Source of the DNA: Lomentospora prolificans
Lineage: Eukaryota > Ascomycota > Sordariomycetes > Microascales > Microascaceae
NCBI GenBank assembly: GCA_029532625.1
Contig: JARFXM010000008.1
Coordinates: forward strand, 2,480,001 to 2,544,000
DNA length: 64,000 nucleotides
Direction: 5' to 3'
A program made the translations under genes and the position numbers. The notes beneath the pieces were generated by a model. It saw only the letters and a program-made list of their open reading frames with translations, was not told where the DNA came from and did no database searches. The first letter of the stretch is position 1, and the number at the start of each line of letters is the position of its first letter. Positions 10,329-22,869 of the stretch are shown here, piece by piece.

Positions 10329-13300
10329 TTTAGACGGTTCTGCTCGACCTTTCGAACTCGACGAAGAGAAGGGCGTGCGCTTGCGCGTTCACCTCGAAGG
10401 CGATAAAAAAAGAAGGGGGGGAAATTGAAATCGTCTTGAGCCCTCGCAAAGAAGGGAAGGAAAATATCAGGTTTCAAGTCCCAGAATTGTAAGATCGGTT
10501 AAGGAGGGAAAAACAAAAAGGAGTAACGTCCGTTAGGCTGCGCGCGTGCCAAGTAGAAGCATTACAACAAGCAGGCAAGGGACGGGGCGCGAAAAGAGGA
10601 AAAGTAGGAGGATGCAGCGTGAAAAGTAGGGTGAGAGGAAGGGAAACGGGCAGGCTCGGGTGTTCAGGGGTGTGGCGGGCAGAGCTCGTATCAATATGCT
10701 TCTAGTCCCGGCCGAAAGCATAAACGGGCTGAGTTGAAAAGATGGGATGGATTGACTGGGGTTGACGGAGATGCGGCACAGCACCAGGGCGAGAGTGAAC
10801 TCAGACCGCGTTGCTGGCCGTGGTAGCGTTGGATTTTGACTTTTGTGCCCTCTTCCGAAAAAAGGGGCGTGGCGGTGTTCCATCTTCCCACGGCCAGCTA
10901 TTCCGTAATAGTGGCAGGGTACATGGAGCACTCGGAGTTCTCATTGAAGCCAGGCGATCTAGCGCTGGCGCGGGCCCAGAAACGAGCAAAGCCCCAAACA
11001 GGCACCGATGGGAAGAAGCGAGGGGATCAAATGGATGATTGAATGCATTGGCTGACCGTTTAACGAGTCGGATGGAATGGCATCACCGTACCATGCTTGT
11101 ACCATCCATAACAGCTCCTGGCCTCAATGGATACCAAATGTACCTGACTGCCGGATTCGTGTGAGAACAGAAGCCAAAATTGATCTGCATACCAGCACGT
11201 CGATGTCATGTCGTGTGAAGGATTACCAGTACATAAGGTCTTAAGGTACCCTGCACGGTGCGGTACCTTGTTGGTGAGTGAGGACAGGGGCTCCTGCAAA
11301 AGACCCCAAACAAGGCTGAGAAATAGGCTTATTGCAACGTTTCCCACTGTTCCCACTCCACAATCTAACAGTAACCGACCCGAGGACCGATAAAAAGACG
11401 AGGATAGAGCACGAGGGCTCCAGCATCCCGCCCACCAGATTCTCAAGAGACAGGGTTGAAAATCATAAAAGCAATGCTGGCAAACGCAAATATGCCTCTG
11501 TATCCCAACTAAAGGCTATAACCGTCTCATAACATTGAACCTGGAGGCCGGGGTGCCTCTATACAGTTTCACAGCCAAGCCCTCCAATTGATGAATTGTT
11601 CATGTCCTTCTCCTCCCTTGTAAACCGTGATTTTGGCCGTCCAGGCCCACGACGCAAAATCCTCCGCGCACGCTGGTTTGGCTCTGAAGCCACTGCTGGC
11701 TTATTGGTGCTAGATTACCCATGGCTTATGCCTATTTCATCATGGAGGGATCCTTTAAAATTGCTGCCTCTGTCAATAGCGCACTGTAGAATACAGTGCG
11801 GATTGACTTCATTTTCTTTTTCGAACTCGGGAAGCATCCATGGCATCGATCACGACATTGATGGGACATGCAACCTCAGGCTACCTGCCCCAAAAAATAT
11901 CACAACTGACATCAACTGTCCTTTGTTTGATCCATGACTTACTTGTGTAACGTCGGCAGCAACGTCAAAGGTACCTAGCATCATGCCTAATAGCACTGAC
12001 ATTCAATATCCCCTCTCACTCTCGAACAAGCTGGACAATGAAGGCATGGCAACTTTCAGCAGGTATCGAGCCTTTGTTGACTAGGATCATCTCCTGTGCA
12101 ATTCGAGATTAAACCTTGCGAAAAAAGTAACGCACTGGAGCTTCAACATAGAGAAGAATGCACCCATCGTCGCTACTTGGACATGCATTAATTCCAGGGC
12201 ATGGCACCTGTTCTTGAGCATGGGAGCATACAAAGGAATAGAGCATATTTGTTGTATGAGCCATGCTAATACTATGGAATGCTTCTTCTCCCTTGCTCTC
12301 TGCGATCAGCCTGCAAGGAGAAACGCCGAAGAAAGCCGGAATATCCACGCCAATCGACAAAACATAGGCTCGTCACCGCCACAATCTCAAGGCATGAGCC
12401 TATCAGTGGACAGGCGAACAACCGGATGGGTCTGGGCCGATCTGGCGCAGACCTCGCCCGCCTCGGCGAAGAATGGGCGGGAAATAAAAGGCCTGGTGTG
12501 AGATAGCCAGTCTTCTACACCTTTGCGTCCTCGGACGATTGTCCTGCCCTAAGCAGAGTAGTGATGCTGATAAAGCGGTCTGCTCGGCTTGTTTTCCTTG
12601 TTTTAAAGAGAGCTCCCAAGGCCAAACACAAGGAGCCCGGCTATATCAAGAGGAAGGGCCTCTCGGAGCTTTCTGTCCCAGGACCGTGGAACGAGACAAT
12701 CTCTGGCGTTCTCTGGGCGCAGGTCCTTTTCAGAGTCTTGTTGTAGATAGGTTTAATACCTAGGGGCGTCGGTCGGCGGAGATTCGCCTGCCAGCTTTCT
12801 TTTCTTTTTCTCGGTTCATCACTTTATAGACTGTCTCGGCGATTGGCTTCGAATGAACTAGAGCATTTAGTCTTTGAATGGGCATGATTGTCGCCTTCCG
12901 TTTGATTGGTCTGCCTGTTTCTTTCCCAAGAGTGAAGCTTCTTGCCTTCTAACTACGGTTCCAAACCATCACAATTAATAAAGTAAAACGGGAAGAATAT
13001 GTTCCCTTCCCTGTCTCTAGCGCGCGACCACTGTCGTGGAACGTGCCCATTATCGCATCGTATGTACCATTCGTGACGCGGGCGCCAGTAATGTGTATAA
13101 TTTCCCATGGAGTACGCGGGACTGATATAGATCGACGGCCTCGTGGCGAGAGCCCTCCGGCGAAGGTCAGGAATCCGCTTCGTCTTTGTGCGCCAAGGTA
13201 TCATGAATCGTAGGACAGAGCCCCTATTCTAACATTACCGGTGCCTGTGCTGTTACGGGCAGGGCTAAGTGGCGTTCAACTGCCAGCTTAGAGATGGATA

Positions 13301-14299
13301 CTAGGCGAATTATTGGGTTATTACAACATTTTCCACAACGGCCTCATAGTGCTCTATCGCTCTGGGCCACTCGACCTCTTGTACCACTGGTTCCGGGTTG
13401 GGTGGGGAATCCAGGAACGAGATGGACCCAGCTGGCTGCACGCCACGGAGCTCTTCAATTGATCATTCCGCCCTAACCAGGTCCTTCATGGCGCTAAGCC
13501 GATAAATCTCTCGGCCAGCGGCAGAATACGATGATGCATCGCCTTAATCCCGAATGGGAAGTCCTTCGTCTCCTCGCGCTAATTCGTAGCAAAAACAATC
13601 CCCACAAGGGATCAACTTGCTTCTGAAGAACATACCCAGATTGCTTCCTAGCCTGTTGTCTGTTTTATCACGAAAATCCAGCAGCCAGCATTTTCTGCTG
13701 GTATGGCCCTGGCTAAGGACCCGGTGGAGCAATATGCTCTTAGTATTCCAGGATCTTAACGAGGACGTGCCAGGTTCGGACCAGGCTCGGGGTGTAGATG
13801 TTCAAAACGGTCAGTGATCGGGGAGACCTTCAATCGTTTATCGCGGCAGAATGGGTTCCCCATCTAAGATAGGTGCTAAATAGCGGGCACGAGACGGTCT
13901 AGTCGACAGAATCCTCTACCATCTCGTCAGGGAAGGAGTGTGATACATAAGAGGTGTAACTTTCCTAAACCCTAGGGCCTTCTCACGCAACGCTGCTTCT
14001 CATGCCCGTCCCCAGTAGCTAGATTTGCTCCGGCATTAGTTACCTTTGTCGAACATGGAGTCCCGTCAGATTTCCCTTACTCAAGTCACATTTCCCGTCC
14101 TCGCGCGCTTCCTCAGCCAACATTAGGGATGGTCTCTTCGACGACTAAATCGTCATTTCTATGGCATTCTATGTCAGCGAATACCATTGATTAGGATCCC
14201 CTTTTCTTCACCAAGGCGTAACAACCCAATCCTCTTTCCGGAAGCCCCCCCTCTCCTTTTTACTTCATCACTTATAAGGAACAAGCAAAGGACAGTTGG
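10329..14299. other. Gene-poor region
   Basis: About 4 kb between the transporter start and the GT17 pseudogene. Only short open frames without similarity occur, on both strands. The first few hundred bases should be the transporter promoter. No terminal repeats or transposase-like frames were seen. Confidence 0.45.
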
Positions 14300-15570
14300 T
14301 CCCGATGACTCGCTTACAACTCGGAAACTACCACCATATTCGCGGGACAGTGTCGGCCTCGTTTTCATCTTGCTCGTCTACCGAGTTTGGGAAACCAGGC
14401 ACTATACCGACCCATTGGAGAGGGTTACAAATGCATGCGTCTTCATGAGCTCCAAGTGAGTTGAGGTTTCCAACAATGATAAGGTATCCATTGAGGTTGA
14501 AGTGGATTCTGACGTGCAGAAATCATCTGCAGGAGGGGAGGAAGCCTTGGTCGCTGCTGATATCCCGGAAGGTCAGGAACTCAAAGATTTCTGCGGGTGC
14601 TACCGGCTCGAACCCCTTCGATTCCGATCGCCTTCAATACCGCAAAATCCATCACCTTCTCCTCGTTAGCAGTGGGCTCGACATGCTCAAGGTTCGCTTG
14701 GGTGACGTGTATCCCTATGTGGACTACTTCGTGATCCTCGAGACCGATGGAACCTTCTCAGACAAGCCTAAGAAGCGCTAGGCCGAGGAGAATTGGGACA
14801 TGTTTGCCAAGTACCACGATAAGATGATCCGAAGGACTGTAGACTTCTCTACTTCGGACAATGGCGGTGGTGCATAGAGACGTGAAAAGTTCTCTCGGAA
14901 TGCCATGGTTGATCAAGTTATTCCCTTTTTGAAAGGAGAGGAGGCGGCATCGGAAGACGATCTTCATCTCGTCTGGGATGTTGATGAGATTCCCGAGCTA
15001 TTTACCCTCAAGTCCTCCGCAACGGCGTGGTGCCTCGGCGCATCATGACAAACTCCGCGTTCTACTATTACTCTCTTCAGTGGCTTTCACGCGAAGGATA
15101 GGGGCATCCTCAGGCGACGATACGGAGAGACAATGAGACTGTCAAGCCCGAAGACTTGAGATTGAACGCCAAGGACCATTACTTCAAGCATGGCGTATGG
15201 TACTGTAGCTACTGCTTCAGTATAATGGAAGAGATGGTGGGAAAGCTTGAACGGTTTTCTCATAGGGGTACGAAAGTATACCAAGGCCGAATATAGGGAC
15301 CCCGGGAAGATCGGAGAGAGTGTGGTTCGGCAGGGTTTTGTAAATCGTTTCTCCTGGTTCTTTTGTGCGTTTGAGGGTGCTATGCTGACTGATTTCGTTG
15401 TTACGATCAGAAGGACCATTATGATCACATTATTGATAACCAGGATATTCCGTAACTCCTCAGGCTTAATGTGGTGTCATTTGGCCTCATGTTGGATAGG
15501 AATTTGCGGAATGCCAATTTTCGTGATGCCCCGACGGGCAACGTTACAGCACTTTTAGTTGAGATCTGGT
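14300..15570 (+). pseudogene. Decayed GT17-type N-acetylglucosaminyltransferase
   Basis: Translating in pieces recovers a glycosyltransferase family 17 protein (beta-1,4-GlcNAc transferase type, a type II Golgi enzyme). A possible membrane anchor (VGLVFILLVYRVW) lies near 14350. Then come the family blocks VRLGDVYPYVDYFVILE (about 14695-14745), EENWDMFAKYHDK, a DVDEIP motif near 14975-14995, FYYYSLQWLSREG, GVWYCSYCFSIMEEMVGKLE, and near the end LDRNLRNANFRD. The frame is broken by TAG at 14779, TAG at 14875, TAG at 15099 and TAA at 15453. It also shifts near 14580-14640, near 15015 and near 15265. An apparent intron with GT...CAG ends at about 15410. Two stops replace Trp codons expected by the family (TGG to TAG). 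Start and end are approximate. It cannot encode a working enzyme. Confidence 0.8.
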
Positions 15571-17528
15571 GGTCGTGGCTTTTTTTCAGCCTTCTTGTTG
15601 CTCTGGCTTGTTTTCATCCTCGCGTTCCCGACTCAATATGCCTTGCTTGTCTTGCTTGTCTGTTTCTCGCCAATGGCTCTTCTCTGTCTTTTCTGTAAGT
15701 TGTTTGGGTAGGATCAAGCTCTAAAACTTTTTGTGGTCGCGAGAGATGGAATGGATAATAAATTTCCATGGTGCTGTTAGATTCGGCATAAAAGCCGGCG
15801 ATTTACAGCACTTTCACACTCTACACCAAGTGCCTTAAACTTGAAAACAACCTGTCAGAGTTTTTTTTTGGCATCTCAAAGTAGAAGAAATCTATCTCTT
15901 GGACCAGATAGTGTGAGCCCAGGCCGGTTTGCTAATCCGCCCGAATTGGAATGACGGGCCCGGGCGGGCGGAGGGGACCTGCGGAAACAGCCAGGCCAGC
16001 ATGGGGCTCTTTCCTGGAGAAAGGCCACTTTTACACTAGAAAAGATCTGTTCCGGCCAGGCCCGAGAGAACATTGGCACTTGGCGTACTGTGGGGATGCT
16101 GCGGGTTGAGCCTGTTTTCTGGGTCCCTTCCGTTCTTGGAACTGGAGAACACGAGGGGAATTGAGATTATTTGGTCTTTGGATACCCAAAAGAACACCTC
16201 TCCAGCTCAATAGATAATCTTGTTCGATGGAGGAGATGGAATAAAGAACCTTCGGTGTGCCCTTTGCACGAGAACGCTGGAGAGTCCCATCGACATGGTC
16301 GTGGACGCCAAAGGAGGGTCATATCGTTATACCGGGCCGATTCACATGACGAAGCGTAGGCGCTTATTGTTTCCTTTCACGGCACGAGAGACCATAGTTC
16401 TTCCCCAACAAACTGGGACTAGCGCATCATGCAATCTGGGACACGGTTCCTTCCTGCTTGTCAGCCAAAATCCACTTACACGGGCAAGAGGAGCAATTCA
16501 ATCGATTCGTGCGCCCGTCGATGACTGTCAATCATATCCGTGTAAAGAGTGGCGACTCTTGCACATGATTCCCCTCTAACCTCGCGTGCCTACTTACGGT
16601 GTGGCCGTGCTGGAAGAAAGGACTGTCCGGCATCAATTGATCCTTGTTCCCTGCTGTAAACGCCCTCTCGGCGCCTGCCTTGATGTTTTACCCCGCACCA
16701 GGTCCCATGTACGTTCGGTGTAGGCTGCCTAGGCGAGCACACTCACACACTAGGCAGATGCTGGAGGTAGCCCATACTGGTGGGCAAAGTAGAGGATGCA
16801 GCTCCTCAAGGCAGGAGCTCCGCAGAGCTTCATATATCGGCATTTGGGGAAGTTCCTCTGGTGAGTTTTCAATCACAGAGCATCATCCAGACAACTACTG
16901 CAAACCCACTGGGCGCCATCTGCTTCTTTTAAAGTCGAAATTCACGTCGAAAACAACGTCGAAAATCGAGAGTACACAATTGCCGACTGGAGAGCAGGGT
17001 GGTGTATCCACAGCACTAACATTTGCTCTCGGAACTAACAAGACGACAAGGCCAATAACGTAAGTAGCTTCATTTTCCATTGCATGCGCTTCGAGGATTG
17101 CCGCTCGGCAATGCGTCCAAGGGCAAGGAAACAGGAGGGAAACGGATTTGGGTTTCTATTTTGTCGCTTCCCTTCAATGGGCAAGTTGAGCCTCAATCTT
17201 AGCCTGCTCCACTTCACCTTCTACCCTTTCCACGTCTCCATCGCTCCTTTTTGTGCTAGTCCAGCCGTCGATTGACAACCCCACGCCAAAACCCTTGAGG
17301 CCCTCGTGGTGTTGTTATTTTTTTTTCTTTGTCTTGTAAAAGGAGGGGGGAATTATTACTCTTTTTGAACTCGCTGGCAATCCTGCTTTTTTTCCAAAAT
17401 CTTTTCTCGTGAAGTTCAGGTTTCCAAGCATACTCACGGTTCAAAGATCAAACAGATCTCTCTCTATCCCCTCGCCAGGTTCACTCCGTTGGCTGGCTTC
17501 CTTTGCCCCTCACTCCTCTTCATTCAAG
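15571..17528. other. Intergenic region upstream of the dihydroxyacetone kinase gene
   Basis: No gene recognised. The last 350 bases before the ATG at 17529 are pyrimidine-rich, consistent with a fungal promoter and leader. The rest holds only short unrelated open frames. Confidence 0.45.
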
Positions 17529-19370
17529 ATGTCCGCCAAGCACTTCATTAACGATCCCACCCACCTCGTCAACTCTGCGCTTCGCAGTCTGGTCTACACG
17601 AACCCTTCCCTCGCTCTCGATCCCGCGAACAAGATCGTCTACCGCCGTCCGAGCTATGCTCCTCGCCAGGTTTCCATCGTCTCAGGTGGAGGCGCCGGTC
17701 ATGAGCCTAGCTTCGCCGCTATGGTAGGCCAGGGTATGCTTTCCGCTGCCGTCTCGGGAACCATCTTTGCCTCGCCTTCCTCTGAGCAGATTCGCGTCGG
17801 GTTACAGTCTCGAGTTGACACTTCGCGCGGTGTACTTGTTACCGTAATGAACTATACCGGTGATGTTCTGAACTTTGGTGTCGCCGTTGAGAAGGCGAGG
17901 GCCGCCGGCATCGACGTCGAAATGGTCGTCGTCGCTGATGATGTTGGCGTTGGCAGAGAGAAAGGCGGAAAGGTGGGCAGGAGAGGTATCGCGGGAACTG
18001 TCCTGGTTCACAAGATCTCCGGCGCCCTCGCGGCCATGGGTAGGCCTCTTGCTGAGGTAGCCAAAGTCGCCCGGCTTACTGCCAACAACCTCGCCAGTGT
18101 TGGCGCTAGTCTCGAACACGTCCATGTTCCCGGAAGGGCCGTCACCGATAGTGGCGAAGATAAGCTAGCAATTGGAGAGGTCGAGCTAGGTATGGGTATC
18201 CATAACGAGCCTGGTTCTGGCCGCGCCAAGCTTGAGCTTCCCGAGCTCGTGAAAAGGATGCTCGCCCAGCTTCTCGACCCCAACGATAGCGACCGGAATT
18301 TCCTCCACTTCAATTCCAACGAGATTGTCCTCCTTGTCAACAATCTCGGAGGTGTAAGCGTACTAGAATTGGCCGGTATCACTACTGAAGTTGTCGAGCA
18401 GCTTGAGCAGACGTGGAAGATTCGCCCGGTCCGCATCATTAGCGGCACTTTCATGACCAGCTTGAACGGTCTTGGCTTCAGCATCACCCTTCTTAACGTC
18501 GTGAACACCGAGATTGGTGGTCCAAGCATGATCGAGCTTCTCGATGCTCCTAGCGAGGTCACTGGTTGGTCATCGCCTATCGGCAAGAAGACCTGGGAAG
18601 AGAAAAATACGGCCGAGAGGACCGACTCTGTTGACGCCAACAAGTCCATCAAGGAGAGCGGCCTCAAGTGGGATACCGAAGTCGCCACTGCTGCGCTGAC
18701 AAAGGGCCTGGAGAGGCTGATATCTGCCGAGCCTGAGATTACCAAGTATGACACCATTGTTGGTGATGGAGACTGCGGCACTGGTTTGAAGCGTGGGGCT
18801 GAAGGTAGGTCATCGTCACTTCGATTCCTAGGCAACGCAACGGACGTTAGCTAACTTGATACCTCAACAGCTGTCCTTAAGCATATTACCGAGAACCCTT
18901 TCTCGGGTGACGTTGTCGTTGATGTTGCCAAGATTGTGCCCGTTGTTGAGAACACCATGGACGGCACCTCGGGTGCTTTGTTCTCCATCTTCCTCAACGC
19001 CCTCGTTCATGCTCTCCGGAGTCAAGGGCCCGGAAGGGCTACCGCTAACATTTGGGCTGCTGCACTTCAGAGTAGCGCTGATGCTCTCGGCAAGTACACT
19101 CCCGCTCGACCTGGCGACCGTACGCTCGTCGATGCCCTCCACCCCTTTGTCGAGGTGCTTGGGAAGACTGGAGATTCCAGTAAGGCGGCCGAAGGTGCCA
19201 GGCTAGGTGCTGAGCGTACCAAGGGCATGCTTCCGGGTCTAGGCCGTTCGGTGTACGTTGGTGGTGACGGTTATCAGAAGGTACCCGACCCTGGTGCGTG
19301 GGGTTTGGCATGCTTCTTCTCGGGGCTTGCAGGCACGGACCCCAAGGAGGAAGGTTGGGAGGCTGTTTAG
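17529..19370 (+). CDS. Dihydroxyacetone kinase
   Basis: ATP-dependent kinase that phosphorylates dihydroxyacetone (and glyceraldehyde) to feed glycerol or methanol carbon into glycolysis; expected in the cytosol. Exons 17529-18804 and 18871-19370 give 591 aa, the usual length of the fused fungal DhaK-DhaL enzyme. The frame opens upstream at a GTG; ATG 17529 (context TTCAAGATGTCC) starts the conserved N-terminus. The DhaK domain shows GGGAGHEPSF (residues 53-62) and GMGIHNEPG, whose His225 is the residue that binds substrate covalently in this family. MNYTGDVLNFG is also present. The DhaL domain starts near residue 410 with DGDCGTGLKRGAE, the magnesium-ATP binding acidic motif, which spans the intron. 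The intron (66 nt) has a CTAAC branch near its end. No defects seen. Confidence 0.95.
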
Positions 19371-19932
19371 AGAGGGAAGAAAGGATTTAACTTGTGAGGC
19401 TTGGGGTTTAATAGGAAGACCCCACTTAGGGAGATGGGCTATGATATCACCAGGTACAAGACGCTGAATTTTGGGCATAATTTGTAGTTTTGAGGGAATT
19501 CTTATTCATTAGCATGCTCTTTATTTTTTGTAGACTTCTTCCCCTCATAACAGAATGGTTTTGGAACATTTTCTTTTCGTCTTGGGTGCCCTTCCCACCC
19601 GTGGCTTTTCTGGCCCTCCGAAAGCCCTAGCACAACGTAATGACGCCCCAAGATAGACTTGAGATCCATAATTCTATCCACATAACTTGGACTGCTGCAA
19701 CGGCGCCGTAAACCTAGATTCTCAATTTTTGTTTGTAACTTCCCAAGCTTTTGGGTATACTCATGACGTGTCCGTCGCATCCCGTGGATGCCTGACCACC
19801 CTTCCCCATTACTTTTTCCCTTGGCTAACTCCGGACATGGTCTAGGGTCAAGGGGCTATTCCCTCGATTTCTACACCCGGCCGGCGTGCTGAGTCTTTCA
19901 TATAGTACGTGTTGTAAAAGTGAATTGGACAT
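19371..19932. other. Convergent intergenic region
   Basis: Separates the stops of the dihydroxyacetone kinase (+) and SmD2 (-) genes. It should hold both 3' UTRs. Nothing else was recognised. Confidence 0.5.
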
Positions 19933-20586
19933 TTAGCTGAGAAGGACGAGGACAACGCTATCGCCTCGGAGGAACCTGTAGACCCAGATCGTTAGCCGCA
20001 CCCTTCGTTTGATGCTTGCATACGCCCGATGTAGCCTCCTTTGGCACGTTGAGCATGAGGTGCTTTTCGCTATGGGTTCTAATTTCCAAAACAAGCAGCG
20101 GCGGACCGCCGAAGCTGAAACCGAAGCTGAACACAAGGAAGGGGGGGGAGCAACGCACATCTTGCTGATGAACCTATCCTTGTTCACCGGCCTTCCCTTC
20201 TTGCCGTTGGCTGATCTGGGAGTTTCTGTCCACATCTCCTTGACGTTTTCGAGCACCATGTTGCAGTGGCGATCAAAAGCCTTTACGCGGGCGAGCAGCT
20301 TGCGGTTGTTGCGGATGGAAATGAGGACCTGCGTGTGGGATCGAACCGCAGTCTGGAGGATAGAGAGGGGGCCGGCGGAGAATTCGTGTTCCTCGAGCTG
20401 CGCAATTTCGTACTCCCTTTTAAAACTAGTTAGCCATTGATCTGACCGGGTTAATGGGTGAGGGGAGATGTACGTGAGCTCGTTACGAGGCTTGGTGAGG
20501 AGTTCTCTATGATTGTGAGGTTAGCGGTGTGGCGCGCAGGGGCGGGGTGGAGTATCTGATGCGTACTGAATCTTGGGATCAGCCAT
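19933..20586 (-). CDS. Small nuclear ribonucleoprotein SmD2
   Basis: Core Sm protein of the spliceosomal U1, U2, U4 and U5 snRNPs; it forms part of the heptameric ring on the snRNA Sm site in the nucleus. Exons are 20586-20567, 20506-20474, 20416-20159 and 19975-19933, giving 117 aa, the normal SmD2 length. The first two exons are tiny (20 and 33 nt) and were found by extending from the obvious Sm fold. They supply MADPKIQ and ELLTKPRNELT, followed by EYEIAQLEEHEFSAGPLSIL. The Sm1 motif contains NRKLLARVKAFDRHCNMVLENV. The Sm2 motif (FLRGDSVVLVLLS) is split from the rest by a 183-nt intron. All four junctions keep frame. It is transcribed divergently from the neighbouring CoA hydrolase. Confidence 0.95.
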
Positions 20587-21242
20587 GGTTACGACAGAGA
20601 AGATGATTTTGAGGAGAATACGAGGGGTAGTGGACGGCGCAGAGGGGTGGAACTGTAAGGCTGAAGTTCAGTTGTCTGCCTCCCAGTCGCGATTTTGAAG
20701 TTCTTTGGAGGGTGGTTTGTGGGTGAGCAACATGATTGGCCGGTAGCGTCGAGCAATCGACGCACCAGTATGACCTTGGTTCACTGCTTGCCAGCTGCAG
20801 AAACGGGCTTGGCAGCTGTGAGTACCCCAAGCTTCCATGTCGAATCAAATTGTGAGAGAGCTCATGCTGTCCCCAGTTCGACGTCCCAGCAGTCCTTGGT
20901 ACAGCGGGCTATTCTCGGCTCTCTGAAAATTTGCCCTTCAGAGAAACATTGAAAAGAATCGAGTCGTACTTGGTGTGAGAATTACATACACACCTTACAG
21001 CTACGCGCATATCGAACTAAACCACTTTCCATTTGCTCGATTCTCCTTCCCCCGCTCGACGATCGTATCACACTTATCCGAAATTACCGAGGCTCTTCGT
21101 CGAATACAGCGCCGGTCGACGAAAGATAAAAACCCGGCAATAATAGGGAGGGGGAAACGCCATACACATATATAAAACGAAGGATCGCGAAAAAAGGGCC
21201 AACCGGATTTAGGCCCTTTTTTCCCACCGTTCGGCAGCGCCC
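20587..21242. other. Divergent promoter region, SmD2 (-) and CoA hydrolase (+)
   Basis: 656 bases between two divergent ATGs. Short open frames here show no similarity, so this is taken as a shared bidirectional promoter. Confidence 0.5.
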
Positions 21243-22869
21243 ATGTTTAGGTCAATTGCTTGTAGAGCTGGAACGACAGCACGTCTATCCACTCCGTATC
21301 GTTCTAGTTGTCGAAGCGCGATTGGAGCCATGCCGTTGAGGGCAAAGCTTGATGAGAGAGCTCTTACTACCAGGGCGCCGGTATGTCACGCGACTTTAGG
21401 GGTGAAACTTTGATGCTGCGCCGCGATGGTGACAACGATTTTTCCTTATGACGGGATTGCTGACCATGATTGGGGTGTGACAGGCCGGTATGGACCTCGC
21501 CGAGGAGCTGAGGCCGCGTCCCGAAGACGAGCCCGACGATGTTGTCGTTGGAAGCAAGGCTGGTCTCCGCACGATCGAGCTCAACCGACCCAAGAAACTT
21601 AATTCTCTCAACTCGTCGATGATTCGAAAGATTCTCCCCCGTCTGATCGAGTGGGAAAAGTCGGACATGGCCAACGTCGTCGTAATGAAGGGCGCGGGTC
21701 CCAAGGCCTTCTGCGCTGGTGGAGACGTTGCGGCCCTTGCAGAGATCAACAAGACGGAGGGTGGCTGGAGAGAGTCCGCCAAGTATTTCGGCCTCGAATA
21801 CAAGCTCGATCACTACATCGCTACCTACCAGAAGCCCTATATTGCCTTCATGGACGGTATCACGATGGGCGGCGGTGTTGGTCTCAGCATCCATGCCCCT
21901 TTCAGGATAGCGACCGAGAGGACCGTCTTCGCCATGCCCGAGACTACAATTGGCTTCTTCCCCGACGTGGGTGCCTCCTTTTTCCTCCCTAGGATGAACG
22001 GCTCGGTTGGCACGTACCTCGCCCTTACTTCCGACAGGTTGCACGGTGCCAACGTCTTTTACTCTGGCATCGCTACGCACTACCTTCACTCTACCAGTCT
22101 TCTGAGCCTCGAAGCCCGTCTGGGTGAGCTCCGTTTCCGTGATTATGACACCCTTGAGACTCGCCTCCGCCTGATCAACGATGCCATCGAGGAGTTCTCA
22201 ACTGGTATGCCTCATGATGAGCCAATGCACATCCGCGGCGAGCTCCGCCAAGCTATCGACCGCTGCTTTAGCCATAGCACAATTGAGGAGATCATCAAGG
22301 CCCTCGAGGCTGAGGAGGGAGCCACCAAGGAGTGGGCCATTCGCACTCTTGAGACCCTGCACAAGCGCTCCCCTACCTCGGTCCATGTCACCCTCCGCCA
22401 GATGCGCGTCGGCGGCAAGTGGAGCATCGCCGAGACATTCAGGCGCGAACACGCTATTGCCTCCCAGTTCATGCGGCACCCCGACTTTACCGAGGGCGTG
22501 ACGGCGCTACTAGTCCGTAAGACGGCACCCCAGTGGCAGCCCGCCACGCTTGAGAAGTTGACCGAGAGTGGCGAGAACGTTACTGCGCCCTTCTTCAACT
22601 TTGCCGACGTCAAGGAAGAGGAGAGGCTTGTGCTCCTAAACGACAGGGACTATAGCGAGTATCCTCATCTCTACCTCGGTGTCCCTTCGGAGATGGAGAT
22701 TGAGGAAGCGGTGATTTCGGGCGGCAACACAGGCAGGACGAGGCAGGAGGTCATGAGCGAGGTTGTGGGTAGGAGGAATGGCAGACAGGGCGTTCGGGCT
22801 GTGGCCGCGGAGATTCTAGAGAGGAAGACGAGCGTAGACAGCAGTGGCAAGGCCAGGTGGATCTCGTAA
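21243..22869 (+). CDS. 3-Hydroxyisobutyryl-CoA hydrolase, mitochondrial
   Basis: Enoyl-CoA hydratase/isomerase superfamily hydrolase that releases 3-hydroxyisobutyrate from its CoA ester in valine breakdown (Ehd3/HIBCH type). Exons 21243-21380 and 21484-22869 give 507 aa. Exon 1 encodes an Arg/Ser/Thr/Ala-rich, acid-poor leader (MFRSIACRAGTTARLST...), a typical mitochondrial presequence, and joins in phase 0 through a 103-nt intron. The crotonase fold is clear: LNRPKKLNSLN, then KAFCAGGDVAAL (oxyanion-hole region), MDGITMGGGVGLSIH, and the HIBCH-type MPETTIGFFPDVGASFFLPR with the Glu and Asp typical of the hydrolases. The C-terminal half includes FSTGMPHDEP and RTLETLHKRSPTSVHVTLRQM, found in HIBCH proteins. 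The 3' end is unspliced. Confidence 0.93.

Noticed and set aside
13544..13732. Minus-strand fragment looking like a gene remnant
   Set aside because: Only about 60 codons, followed by stops; no family could be named.
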